Below, one piece after another: positions 1 to 7,328 of a stretch of 64,000 bases of DNA. Made by a program: the position numbers and the translations under genes. A model generated the notes under the pieces. The model was given only the letters and a program-made list of their open reading frames with translations. It made no database searches and was not told the origin of the DNA. This DNA is from Ancylobacter dichloromethanicus (GTDB lineage: Bacteria > Pseudomonadota > Alphaproteobacteria > Rhizobiales > Xanthobacteraceae). The DNA lies in NCBI RefSeq assembly GCF_018390645.1, contig NZ_JAHBGC010000020.1:909467-973466 (forward strand), written 5' to 3'. Within the stretch, counting starts at the first letter, position 1, and each line of letters starts with the position of its first letter.

Positions 1-1157
1 GCTTCGCTGGCAGCAACGCACTGCGTCCGACGCTGGCCTGGCAGCGTCGCGAGACCGGCGCAATCCGATACACCCCGGCGGGTTACCCTCTAGGCGTGCC
101 GAGCCCGGCTCCGACGGCCTACCAGCGCGCTTACGGCGTGTGCGCGGTGACGCTGCGAAATGGAGAGATTCTGCTCTCGCCGTCCAAGAGCGGCGTGGAC
201 TATGTCTACTACGTGTTCGGCAACGACGGGTCCGGACCAGAAATCGGCGGTGCGAACTCCGGTCGTTTCGGCACGCACCCGGTTTATGGTCCCGGGCTGT
301 TCATCGCTCGCCCCGGCTATGACCGGTTGACCGCCAGTCTCGACGACATGATGCTGTCGACGCACCGCAACGTCTTCCAGATAGCCGAGACCGGCATCGC
401 CTTCGCCGACCTCTACACCGGCGGGGGCTCGTTCCTGCCGTTCAGTGCGATCGACACCGACCCTTTTCCCGAGTACTTCGGGACTTCTCCGAGCCAATTG
501 CGCAGCGCCAAGATCGTCAACCTGACCGGCTCCTACCCAGACTTCCCGCCGGTTATCGCCTTCTCCACCGACACGGGATTCCAGCACCAGTGCTCGGTGT
601 TCTGGACGTCGCCCTCGCAGTTCATCATCGCCGGCGCGCCCCGCGCCACTGTGGGCATGCGTTGGGCAGTGGTGGCCACCGATCCGGAATATCAGGGAGG
701 CGTAGACACGGCGCGCACGCACCGCATCCGCATGTCCCCGGATCGTGGTCTGGACATCACCAAGCACGACATCAATCTGCTCGATGCGGGCGAGACGGAC
801 TATATCTTTCGCTCGCGGCGCTTGACGCCACGCCTGGCGGCCTTCGATGCCATTCTGACAAGCACGCCCAGCGCCGATTATGCCATCCCCTCGCCGCCGC
901 CGGTCGGGGCGGGGCTCCCCTTCGTCTTCTTCCTCCTGGACGATACGTTTGCCCTGTCGGGAGGAGGCCGCTGGTGCGGCTGCGGGATGGTGCAGATGCA
1001 GGACATCGCCACGACCGGCGGCCCGTCTCCACCCTATATGCAATCGCAGTTCCGTGCCGCCGTGGTCAGCCGCACCGTTTATCGCTGGTACAGGCAATCG
1101 GGCGTGAGCACCAACTCATTCGGCTGGGCCGCCACCATGAACGTCTCCGACTTCTAG
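1..1157 (+). CDS. Phage structural protein, 5'-truncated by window edge (tail fibre/spike-like, unknown family)
   Basis: The frame is open from the first complete codon at position 3 and reads smoothly into the GTG at 96, so the gene begins before the window and only its C-terminal part is present. I do not recognise the family. The visible part has no signal peptide or membrane segment and is rich in Gly, Ser, Thr and aromatic residues, as in virion surface proteins. It ends 10 bp before a DUF2793 gene and lies upstream of an endolysin and membrane lysis genes, so a tail fibre, spike or baseplate-associated role is inferred from position only. A Cys pair (WCGCG) lies near residue 290 of the part read from 96. 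Confidence 0.6.
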   Translation, partial: FAGSNALRPTLAWQRRETGAIRYTPAGYPLGVPSPAPTAYQRAYGVCAVTLRNGEILLSPSKSGVDYVYYVFGNDGSGPEIGGANSGRFGTHPVYGPGLFIARPGYDRLTASLDDMMLSTHRNVFQIAETGIAFADLYTGGGSFLPFSAIDTDPFPEYFGTSPSQLRSAKIVNLTGSYPDFPPVIAFSTDTGFQHQCSVFWTSPSQFIIAGAPRATVGMRWAVVATDPEYQGGVDTARTHRIRMSPDRGLDITKHDINLLDAGETDYIFRSRRLTPRLAAFDAILTSTPSADYAIPSPPPVGAGLPFVFFLLDDTFALSGGGRWCGCGMVQMQDIATTGGPSPPYMQSQFRAAVVSRTVYRWYRQSGVSTNSFGWAATMNVSDF

Positions 1158-1167
1158 GATCCCCCAC

Positions 1168-1713
1168 ATGGCTGAATTCTACTATGCGGGCACCGTCTCG
1201 GTGTCACCCGCCGGCACAACCGTGACCGGCGCCGGCGTGGTCTGGAGTGACGTTCTCGCCGGCGACACGCTGGAACTGGTGGGACAGCGGGTCACGGTGG
1301 CGGCCGCGCCGGCGAGCCCCTACACGAGCCTCACCCTGGCAGCGCCGTGGAGCGGAGCGGCACAGGCCGATGCCGCCTATGTCATCCGCTATGACGCGCC
1401 GCAGCGCTTCACGGCGGCCTATATGGCGACGCAGGTCCGGGCGCTGGTCGCCAAGGCCGGCATCATCGAGGCCGCACTGCCCTGCTATCGGGTGCAGGCG
1501 GTTGGCAACGCGCCGCCTGGAGCGCCCGTGGCGGGCGACATGTACGCGCTCGGCGCGGCGCCCACCGGCGCCTGGGCCGGCAAGGCCGGCAATCTGGCGC
1601 AATGGACCGGCGCCGGGTGGCAGTTCACCATGCCCGGCGTCGGCTGGCTGGCCTATGTCGGCGGCGCGGGCCTCTACGTGTTCGATGCCGGCTGGGCGGC
1701 GTTCCCCGGCTGA
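1168..1713 (+). CDS. Phage protein with C-terminal DUF2793-like domain
   Basis: This is a 181-residue protein starting at an ATG 10 bp after the previous stop, so the two are probably cotranscribed. Residues about 105-178 match the DUF2793 pattern known from alphaproteobacterial prophages and gene transfer agents: a PPGAPVAGDMYALG stretch, then GAWAGKAGNLAQW, then PGVGWLAYV and a terminal LYVFDAGWAAF. The N-terminal half is beta-rich and alanine/valine-rich with no recognised domain. Proteins of this family sit in tail modules; a receptor-contacting or tail-tip role is inferred. There is no signal peptide or membrane segment. A hairpin with a T-run follows about 150 bp downstream, so this gene may end the tail transcription unit. 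Confidence 0.7.
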   Translation: MAEFYYAGTVSVSPAGTTVTGAGVVWSDVLAGDTLELVGQRVTVAAAPASPYTSLTLAAPWSGAAQADAAYVIRYDAPQRFTAAYMATQVRALVAKAGIIEAALPCYRVQAVGNAPPGAPVAGDMYALGAAPTGAWAGKAGNLAQWTGAGWQFTMPGVGWLAYVGGAGLYVFDAGWAAFPG

Positions 1714-1864
1714 TCGAAGCGCCGCCGTTGGAAACTTACCGGGCGCGCCCGCAATCGCGCCCGGCAGTCCGACCCGGACCCGGGCGGAGCCGGTCGGACG
1801 GGCTCCTATAGCCCAGACATGTGAGGGGGAAAATATCTGTCCCGCCTGCGCCGCCGTATTCCCC

Positions 1865-1886
1865 AGCCGCCTACGGGCGGCTTTTT
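1865..1886 (+). terminator. Intrinsic terminator between tail and lysis genes
   Basis: A seven-base-pair stem (AGCCGCC / GGCGGCT) with a TACG loop is followed directly by TTTTT. It lies in the 198-bp gap between the DUF2793 gene and the endolysin, and would separate the structural and lysis transcripts. The gap also holds a second GC-rich inverted repeat (GGGCGCG...CGCGCCC) near 1741-1763. Confidence 0.6.
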
Positions 1887-1911
1887 CATATCCCGACATC
1901 GGAGAGAGACC

Positions 1912-3066
1912 ATGAACCGCGTCGACGACGATGTGGCGCTTGAAGTCGCGTCGCATGAGGGGCTGGTGCGCCAGACCTATAAGGACAGCAAGGGCATTGC
2001 GACGTGGTCGATCGGCGTCACCAGCGCGAGCGGCCACGATGTCGACCGCTATATCGGCAAGCCGCAGCCGCTGGAGCATTGCCTCGCCGTCTTCGCCTGG
2101 TTGCTGGAGAACAAATACGCGCCGGCGGTGCGCAAGGCGTTTGGCTCCCGGACGCTGACGCAGGCGCAGTTCACCGCCGCACTGTCCTTCCACTACAACA
2201 CCGGCGCCATCGCCCGCGCGAGCTGGGTGAAGAAATGGCTCGCCGGCGACATCGCCGGTGCGCGCAAGGCCTTCATGGACTGGCGCAAGCCGGCGGAGAT
2301 CGTCCCGCGACGGGAGAAAGAGCGCGACCTCTTCTTCGACGGCAAATGGTCGAATGACGGCAAGATCACCGAATACACCCGCATCACGGCGAGGATGACG
2401 CCAGACTGGGGGAGCGCCCGCCGCGTCGATGCCCGTGCCGCCCTTGCGGCTGCGCTGACCTCTGCCGCCCCAGTACCGACGCCCAGGCCCACAAAGGCGC
2501 CCCCTGCATCTGCCCCGGCCGCCGGGGCCGCAATGACCGAGTACGAGATCCGCGCGCTGCAGCAGCAGTTGCATGATGCGCTCTATACCGAGGTCGGCTT
2601 TGTCGACGGCAAGATGGGCACCCGCACGCGGGCGGGGCTTTTCGCCTTCCAGACCGACAACGGCCTGCCGGCGACGGGCGAGATGAACCCGGAGACGCGC
2701 GCCTTCATCCTCGCCCATGGCGTGCCGACCCGGCATCTGGCAGCCGAACGCGAGAGCGCGACCGCATCGAGTCTCGCCGCGGCCGGCCGGCTGCCTCCGG
2801 CGGCCCGGGCAGCGCTCAAGGGCGGCTGGTGGGCGAAGGTGCAGGCGGCGCTTGGCGCCATCGCCATGGCGATCTACGGGGCCTGGCAGCAATCCGGCGA
2901 CGCCCTGTCAGCGCTGTCGCCGATCAAGGAAGACCTTCTGTCCGCCGGCCCGTGGCTGTTCTTCACCGCGGTGATCGTCATCTCGCTGGTGCTCTGGCTG
3001 CGCTCGCGCAGCGCCGTCGACCAGACGGTGCGGGCGGTGCGGCTCGGCCGCGACACGGGGGCGTGA
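1912..3066 (+). CDS. Phage endolysin: GH24 lysozyme + peptidoglycan-binding domain + C-terminal membrane segments
   Basis: This 384-residue protein is predicted to cleave the MurNAc-GlcNAc bond of peptidoglycan. Residues 1-160 are a T4-type (GH24) lysozyme with the spacing E16-x8-D25-x5-T31, which matches the known E/D/T catalytic triad. After a Pro/Ala linker (about 180-207), residues 209-270 form a PG_binding_1 domain (LQQQLH, DGKMGTRTR, GLPATGEMN). The C-terminus then adds two hydrophobic stretches, about 308-326 and 344-364 (WLFFTAVIVISLVLWL), followed by a basic tail. Ordinary GH24 endolysins are about 150-180 residues, so this is more than double the usual length. It heads a tight lysis block, with the next gene starting 3 bp later. 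Membrane anchoring by the C-terminus is inferred. Confidence 0.88.
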   Translation: MNRVDDDVALEVASHEGLVRQTYKDSKGIATWSIGVTSASGHDVDRYIGKPQPLEHCLAVFAWLLENKYAPAVRKAFGSRTLTQAQFTAALSFHYNTGAIARASWVKKWLAGDIAGARKAFMDWRKPAEIVPRREKERDLFFDGKWSNDGKITEYTRITARMTPDWGSARRVDARAALAAALTSAAPVPTPRPTKAPPASAPAAGAAMTEYEIRALQQQLHDALYTEVGFVDGKMGTRTRAGLFAFQTDNGLPATGEMNPETRAFILAHGVPTRHLAAERESATASSLAAAGRLPPAARAALKGGWWAKVQAALGAIAMAIYGAWQQSGDALSALSPIKEDLLSAGPWLFFTAVIVISLVLWLRSRSAVDQTVRAVRLGRDTGA

Positions 3067-3069
3067 ACC

Positions 3070-3498
3070 ATGGGGATTTTGCTGAAGCTGGGCGCCTGGC
3101 TGCTGTCCTTTGCCTCCAGCGGGATGGTGAGCCGGGTCCTCGACACGCTCGACAAGCGGGCCGATGCGCAAACCGAGCGCGAGCGGTTGCAGACTGAGGT
3201 GACAAAGGAGGTCATCCGCGCCGAGGTGGAGGCACGCAAGGGTGCGCGCGATATAGCACTCGCGGAATCGGCCGACCGCTGGTCCGCGACCCGGATCGGC
3301 CGCTGGCTGATCGTGACGCCCTGGGGCATCCATTGGGCGCTCATCTACCTGGTGAGCATCATTAACCCGAATCTCGGGACTACCTTCGTCGTGCAGGCCG
3401 TACCGACGGCCGTCAATGACATGGCCCTCGTGCTCATCCCGGCAATCATCATCGGCGATGCCGGCGCACTTGCCGTGCGCAAACTCGGGGGGCGCTGA
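3070..3498 (+). CDS. Phage lysis-module membrane protein, putative holin
   Basis: A 142-residue protein starting 3 bp after the endolysin stop and sharing one base with the next gene. It has an N-terminal hydrophobic segment (about 3-20), a highly charged helical stretch (about 27-70, rich in Arg, Glu and Ala, probably coiled) and two further hydrophobic segments (about 78-98 and 117-136). This three-segment layout with a charged middle is that of several alphaproteobacterial prophage and gene-transfer-agent holins, but I cannot assign a family with certainty. Position next to the endolysin is the main support for a role in membrane permeabilisation or endolysin release. Confidence 0.55.
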   Translation: MGILLKLGAWLLSFASSGMVSRVLDTLDKRADAQTERERLQTEVTKEVIRAEVEARKGARDIALAESADRWSATRIGRWLIVTPWGIHWALIYLVSIINPNLGTTFVVQAVPTAVNDMALVLIPAIIIGDAGALAVRKLGGR

Positions 3499-3845
3499 TG
3501 GCTGACATCCCGCCCGATCCCGCCATCATGGGGCTCAAGCTTGCCCATCTCGCCGCCGGCTTTCTGGGCGGGCTGGCGCGCTCGCTCACCCGACCGGGCG
3601 GCTCTCTTGTCCGCCACATCTGCACGGCTCTGGTCGGCACAGTCGTCGCCGGCTACGGCACGCCCATCGGCGCGCATTTCGCGGCGCGCTGGCTTGAGGC
3701 ACCGGAGGTTCCCGCCGCTTCGATCGAGGGCATGGTCGGCTTCGTGCTGGGGCTCACCGGCATGTCGCTGTGCGAAGCGGCCATCCGCTGGGTGAAGATC
3801 TGGCGCGACGGCGCGCCGCCGGGATTCTGGCCGCCGGCAAAGTGA
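3498..3845 (+). CDS. Small phage membrane protein of the lysis block
   Basis: A 115-residue protein whose ATG shares one base with the preceding TGA, so the two are probably translationally coupled. It has hydrophobic stretches at about 13-27, 40-55 and 79-95, and a Pro-rich C-terminus ending in GFWPPAK. There is no catalytic motif. Several phages carry a holin/antiholin pair of small membrane proteins; this may be the second member, but that is inferred from gene order alone. It could equally be a spanin-like or immunity membrane protein. Confidence 0.5.
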   Translation: MADIPPDPAIMGLKLAHLAAGFLGGLARSLTRPGGSLVRHICTALVGTVVAGYGTPIGAHFAARWLEAPEVPAASIEGMVGFVLGLTGMSLCEAAIRWVKIWRDGAPPGFWPPAK

Positions 3846-3852
3846 GGGGCCG

Positions 3853-4074
3853 ATGTGTGAGGATCACGAACGCATCGTGTTCGACCGACAGCTCGGCGTC
3901 CTGCTGTTGCAGAAGCGGCATAACCGCGTCCATGGCTCGATCGAGCAGATCGAGGCGCTCGCGGCCTTCCTGATCCGCGCCGCCTATGAGGCGCGCAAGG
4001 GGCTGCACGAGGCCCCGCCCCTGCCCCGCTCGACGTGGCGGCCGGGTGAAATCGACGACAGCACGAACGTCTGA
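3853..4074 (+). CDS. Small phage protein of unknown function
   Basis: A 73-residue protein beginning 7 bp after the previous stop, in line with the lysis operon. It is hydrophilic and probably helical, with no membrane segment or Cys pair. I recognise no family. Tight packing with its neighbours and an ATG preceded by a GGGG-containing stretch support it as a real gene. It may be a regulator or packaging accessory, but nothing in the sequence shows which. The following 210 bp up to the methylase carry no convincing gene. Confidence 0.45.
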   Translation: MCEDHERIVFDRQLGVLLLQKRHNRVHGSIEQIEALAAFLIRAAYEARKGLHEAPPLPRSTWRPGEIDDSTNV

Positions 4075-4284
4075 CCATCCATGCCCGGCCCGCCGCCCTT
4101 GACGGCGCGGCCTGGTGCTCCTTGCTCCGCCGGGTGATCGGCGGGGCATCGGGGCGCGTCAACGCCCCTCCGCCGCGGGCCCAGTCTTGGCAGAAGACCC
4201 GCGCAGCCTCGTTAAGCGAAAAGGCTACCCGCCGAGCGCAGCCGGCGCGCGGGCGGAGTTTGCCCCATCGCGGATTACCAAATC

Positions 4285-5136
4285 ATGGAGACGACCCATC
4301 TGCGGCCCGTGCGCCCCGCGCGGCCGATTGCCGCCTATATCGGCGGAAAGAAGCGCCTGGCCCCTCTCATCATCGAGAGGATCGGCGCCATTCCTCACCG
4401 CAGCTATGCCGAGCCCTTTGTCGGCATGGGCGGCATATTCCTGCGCCGCGACCGCCGGCCGTCGGCCGAGACCATCAACGACATCTCAGGAGAGGTCGTG
4501 AACCTGTTCCGGGTGGTGCAGCGCCATGCCGAGGAACTGGAGCGGGCCTTCCGCTTCCTCGTGACCGCCCGGGCGACCTATGAGGTGCTGCAGGCGACCG
4601 ACCCGCGAAGCCTGACGGATATCGAACGCGCGGCGCGCTTCCTCTACCTGCAGCGCGCGAGCTATGGCGGCAAGGTGGCGGGGCAGACATTCGGCGTCTC
4701 GCCCTGGGAGCCGGGCGCCGTTGACCGGCGGAAGCTGCGCCCGCTGATCGAGGCGCTCAATGAACGGCTCGCCAGCGTGGTGATCGAGAACCTGCCCTAT
4801 GGCACGTTCATCGAGCGATATGACCGGCCGGGCGTGCTGTTCTATCTCGACCCGCCCTATCACGGCAGCGAGGACGATTATGGGGCTGGCGTGTTCCTGC
4901 CCGGCGAGTTCGAGCGCATGGCCGCCCAGCTTGGCGGCCTGAAGGGCCGGTTCCTGCTGTCGATCAACGATACGCCGGAGATCCGACGCATCTTCGCGGC
5001 CTTCCCGATGGAAGAGGTGCGGTTGCGCTACACGATCGGGCGCGCTTCCACGACAGATGCGGCCGAACTGCTGATCTGCGACGCGCGCTCGGCCGATTGC
5101 CTGCCCCAACGCTCGCTCTTCGACATTCGCGCGTGA
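4285..5136 (+). CDS. Prophage DNA adenine methylase (D12 class, Dam-like)
   Basis: A 283-residue N6-adenine DNA methyltransferase of the D12/Dam class. Motif X is seen as YIGGKKRL (18-25), motif I (AdoMet binding) as YAEPFVGMGGIF (41-52) and motif IV (catalysis) as FYLDPPYHG (187-195, DPPY at 189-192). The order X-I-IV is that of the alpha group. Length fits the family. No cognate nuclease lies next to it on this strand, so it looks like an orphan phage methylase that would protect phage DNA or alter expression. It is the last gene of the prophage block and is followed by a strong terminator. The preferred ATG at 4285 gives the family N-terminus. Confidence 0.88.
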   Translation: METTHLRPVRPARPIAAYIGGKKRLAPLIIERIGAIPHRSYAEPFVGMGGIFLRRDRRPSAETINDISGEVVNLFRVVQRHAEELERAFRFLVTARATYEVLQATDPRSLTDIERAARFLYLQRASYGGKVAGQTFGVSPWEPGAVDRRKLRPLIEALNERLASVVIENLPYGTFIERYDRPGVLFYLDPPYHGSEDDYGAGVFLPGEFERMAAQLGGLKGRFLLSINDTPEIRRIFAAFPMEEVRLRYTIGRASTTDAAELLICDARSADCLPQRSLFDIRA

Positions 5137-5210
5137 CGCGCGGATAGCCGCCGGGACTTGTCCCGGCATGTGCGTGGGCCCTTCCCCGGTCCTGCGCAGC
5201 GATCTGACTT

Positions 5211-5244
5211 GCCCCGCCGCCCTCCGGGTGGCGGGGCGCCTTTT
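5211..5244 (+). terminator. Intrinsic terminator after the prophage methylase
   Basis: A long GC stem (GCCCCGCC at 5211-5218 with GGCGGGGC at 5230-5237) is closed by a short loop and followed by GCCTTTT. It lies 75 bp after the methylase stop and probably marks the right end of the phage transcript. Confidence 0.65.
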
Positions 5245-5885
5245 GCATGGGTGCCATGAGGGCCGATGGCCGCATCGGTGCGCTGCCGCTGATAATTCCG
5301 CATTGCGACGAGGAGGCGCTATCGCAATTGCGTAAATCAAAAACAAAATTACGATTATCAAATAACTCTATAAATTAGAATTGAGAACAGGCTCGCCGCG
5401 ACGAGAAACAAGAACCAGTTGCTCCACATGAAATCCGGCATCGTTCGATCCATTACCCAACTGCGTTTCGCGTGTTTGAACACAAATGATTTTAAGCTGG
5501 CTTGCTCCATCTCCAATATTCGGAATACAATATTATACTAAGGAACGATACCGGCTGCTGCTACTTTTGCGCGCAATTTCGCGCGCTACCGCGAGCCGCC
5601 GCCCATCAGGGCATTTCCTCGTAAGCCCTCCATCGCCAGCGAGAGCCGAGGCACTTTGCCTCCAAGCGCCGAACGCCGCAAAACCTTACGGAACATTACA
5701 TATTTACCGCCTTGCGGTTGTGAGTGATTGGCACAACACTACCGCTTGCGATGGCATCAGGGCGTGGGGGGCGGGCAATGCCGGATTCGAATGAAGGGCA
5801 GGTCAACCTGCCATGCGTGCTGCACGAGCGCATCGACGATGTGTGCTATGTCTGTGAAGTCCAGGGCTGGACCGATCTCGTCTAT
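5245..5885. other. Less GC-rich stretch with little coding sign
   Basis: From about 5320 to 5550 the sequence is visibly richer in A and T than anything else in the window (runs such as AAAAACAAAATTACG and AATATTATACTAAGG). I see no gene with a convincing start and family. One very short hydrophobic open frame (5358-5453, minus) is listed separately. The stretch sits between the prophage terminator and the restriction cassette and may be a junction between two separately acquired segments. No clear direct repeat or integrase gene is visible. Confidence 0.5.
5358..5453 (-). CDS. Possible 31-residue single-span membrane peptide
   Basis: On the minus strand an ATG at 5453 opens a 31-codon frame ending in TGA at 5358. 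It begins MDRTMPDFMWSNW and continues into a hydrophobic stretch (about residues 11-29, FLFLVAASLFSILIY) with a short basic end (RVI). The layout is that of a single-pass small membrane protein, as seen among phage toxins, pinholins and small regulators. The ribosome-binding site is weak (GGGT just before the ATG), and no homologue can be checked here. It may be chance. Confidence 0.28.
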   Translation of the reverse strand: MDRTMPDFMWSNWFLFLVAASLFSILIYRVI

Positions 5886-6341
5886 CTACTCGATCTCGTT
5901 GCACACGGGCTTCAGTAACGCTTTGCATCGTCGGCGCAAGTGCGTGTCGAGCAGGCGGATGTGATCGCCTAACGCCTCCAGCGCGGCGGGTTCGGCGCCG
6001 TCGGCAGCCATGCGCGTGCGGATGGCGCTCATCGCGTCCCGCGCGGCCTGGATGCGCGTGGGGGCGCCTGTCAGGATCTTCTCCGAAGCCGCAACCATCG
6101 TTGCGACGGCTTCCGCGGAGGGCGGAGGTGTGCGTACGGGTGTCATAGGCAGGCCACGTAGGGCATGACCGTGGCAAGATCGGGTCAGGGTCGGAGGCAA
6201 ATCGCGCTCGCCGGACGGGTAAACGCCTGCGTCTGTTGCAGGGCCAAAGGGGGCTTGCGGCGCCTGAAGAGCACTCTCCCCTAGATCTGCCAGACTTTCC
6301 GGCGCGACCACGGTTTCATAAACGTTAGGCACCCAAGCCAC
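5886..6341 (-). CDS. Hypothetical protein at the end of the restriction cassette
   Basis: A 151-residue frame that overlaps the 3' end of the HNH nuclease gene by 17 bp on the same strand. An internal ATG at 6146 gives an 86-residue protein beginning MTPVRTPPPS that looks more natural: residues after it are helical and alanine-rich (AVATMVAASEKILTG, then AALEALGDHIRLLDTHLRRR), with a basic C-terminal third. I recognise no family. It could be a small accessory or immunity factor of the cassette, or an unrelated passenger. Cotranscription with the nucleases is likely from the overlap, but the start is undecided. Confidence 0.4.
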   Translation of the reverse strand: MAWVPNVYETVVAPESLADLGESALQAPQAPFGPATDAGVYPSGERDLPPTLTRSCHGHALRGLPMTPVRTPPPSAEAVATMVAASEKILTGAPTRIQAARDAMSAIRTRMAADGAEPAALEALGDHIRLLDTHLRRRCKALLKPVCNEIE

Positions 6342-7326
6342 GAAGAGCGTTCGCTGCTTTTACAAACTTCTCTGCGGGCCGGTCTTTTTTGTCGGCCGGT
6401 ATCACCAGGATCGGTCGGAGACTCTTTCGGAATGCCTTAAGCCCTCTGATCCGGTCATCGGTCTTTAGGCGTTTTATCATGATCTCATTGATTGTGATGT
6501 TAAACTGGTGGTCGAAGGCGACCAGCCCCCGGTCGTAAGCGCGGTGATGGAGCGCGCAGAGAGCCACGCCGTTCGATGTCTGATCGGTGCTGTCGTCGTG
6601 CTCGACGGGCAAAATATGCGCTCCGTCGACAAGCCGAAGCTGTGTTCCGCACATTGCACACTGATGGCCATACGCGCAGAGAACTCGCCGGCTGAAATCA
6701 AGTGCTCGGAGCTTCCGTTTGGTGGTGATGATGGCCACCTTGCGCTTACCCGGCACCGCTTCCTCAATCTCTTCATCGGGAACCGTGTCCGGATCGCAGG
6801 CGAGTTTGGCGAGAACGGCCGCTTCTTTGGGAATCCGGCCGCTGTCGTGCAATGCGTCGAGAAACTCGACGTAGGTCGCCATAAAGTCGGGCCGAATGGC
6901 GATGGCTGTTTCGCCTTTCTGGTTCTTGTACGGCGCGAATCCTGTAATCAGGGCTTTCCTGAGCGCCTCTTCGTTAATCTGCATAGAGGGCGAGTTGGCG
7001 ACGGGCCCGATGTGCTGGCGGATGTCCCAGCCGGCAAATACGTCAATCGCCGGCCACCAACCCAGAATGACAGTATGACATCCCGGCTCAGCCTCAAGTT
7101 CGGGGACACCAGTGTTCTGGATGCGATATTCGTTCGGCAAATTGGTTCGGCCACCATGCGAAATCTGCCAGATGAACACACGCACCAACATCGTGTCGGT
7201 GCCCCGAACGAGCCGGTAGCGTGCTGGATGCTCGTGTTTGGAAAGAAACAAGACACTCCAGCCGCCCAGTCTGATTGCCTCTTCAAACCGGGAGAGAAGG
7301 CCCGCCTTTTGAGATGAGAGAGGCAT
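6325..7326 (-). CDS. HNH restriction endonuclease
   Basis: A 333-residue putative nuclease. The C-terminal third is an HNH (beta-beta-alpha metal) domain: a CxxC knuckle at C223/C226, the first His in AHILP (H237), Asn252, and the C257/H260/H261 cluster in ALCALHHRAYD. The N-terminal 200 residues form a separate domain with an EYRIQ motif (66-70) and many aromatics, probably for DNA recognition. Its start is 2 bp after the methylase stop, so the two are almost certainly cotranscribed and coupled. In established restriction systems such HNH proteins cut unmodified or foreign DNA. Here it is the second nuclease in the same cassette, which raises the question of whether it cuts modified or unmodified DNA. 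Confidence 0.8.
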   Translation of the reverse strand: MPLSSQKAGLLSRFEEAIRLGGWSVLFLSKHEHPARYRLVRGTDTMLVRVFIWQISHGGRTNLPNEYRIQNTGVPELEAEPGCHTVILGWWPAIDVFAGWDIRQHIGPVANSPSMQINEEALRKALITGFAPYKNQKGETAIAIRPDFMATYVEFLDALHDSGRIPKEAAVLAKLACDPDTVPDEEIEEAVPGKRKVAIITTKRKLRALDFSRRVLCAYGHQCAMCGTQLRLVDGAHILPVEHDDSTDQTSNGVALCALHHRAYDRGLVAFDHQFNITINEIMIKRLKTDDRIRGLKAFRKSLRPILVIPADKKDRPAEKFVKAANALRGLGA

Positions 7327-7328
7327 GG

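Noticed and set aside
1204-2892. 562-codon minus-strand frame across the DUF2793 and endolysin genes
   Set aside because: No motif, and it contradicts two well-supported plus-strand genes with terminator and spacing.
1-5244. Gene transfer agent instead of prophage
   Set aside because: DUF2793 and holin-like genes also occur in gene transfer agents, but the large endolysin and an orphan methylase in an island next to a tRNA fit a prophage better. The upstream structural genes are not visible to settle it fully.
5724-5918. 64-codon plus-strand frame before the restriction cassette
   Set aside because: The part after the ATG at 5778 has fairly natural text, but no ribosome-binding site or family is seen and it overlaps the minus-strand gene at 5886. 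Too weak to list.
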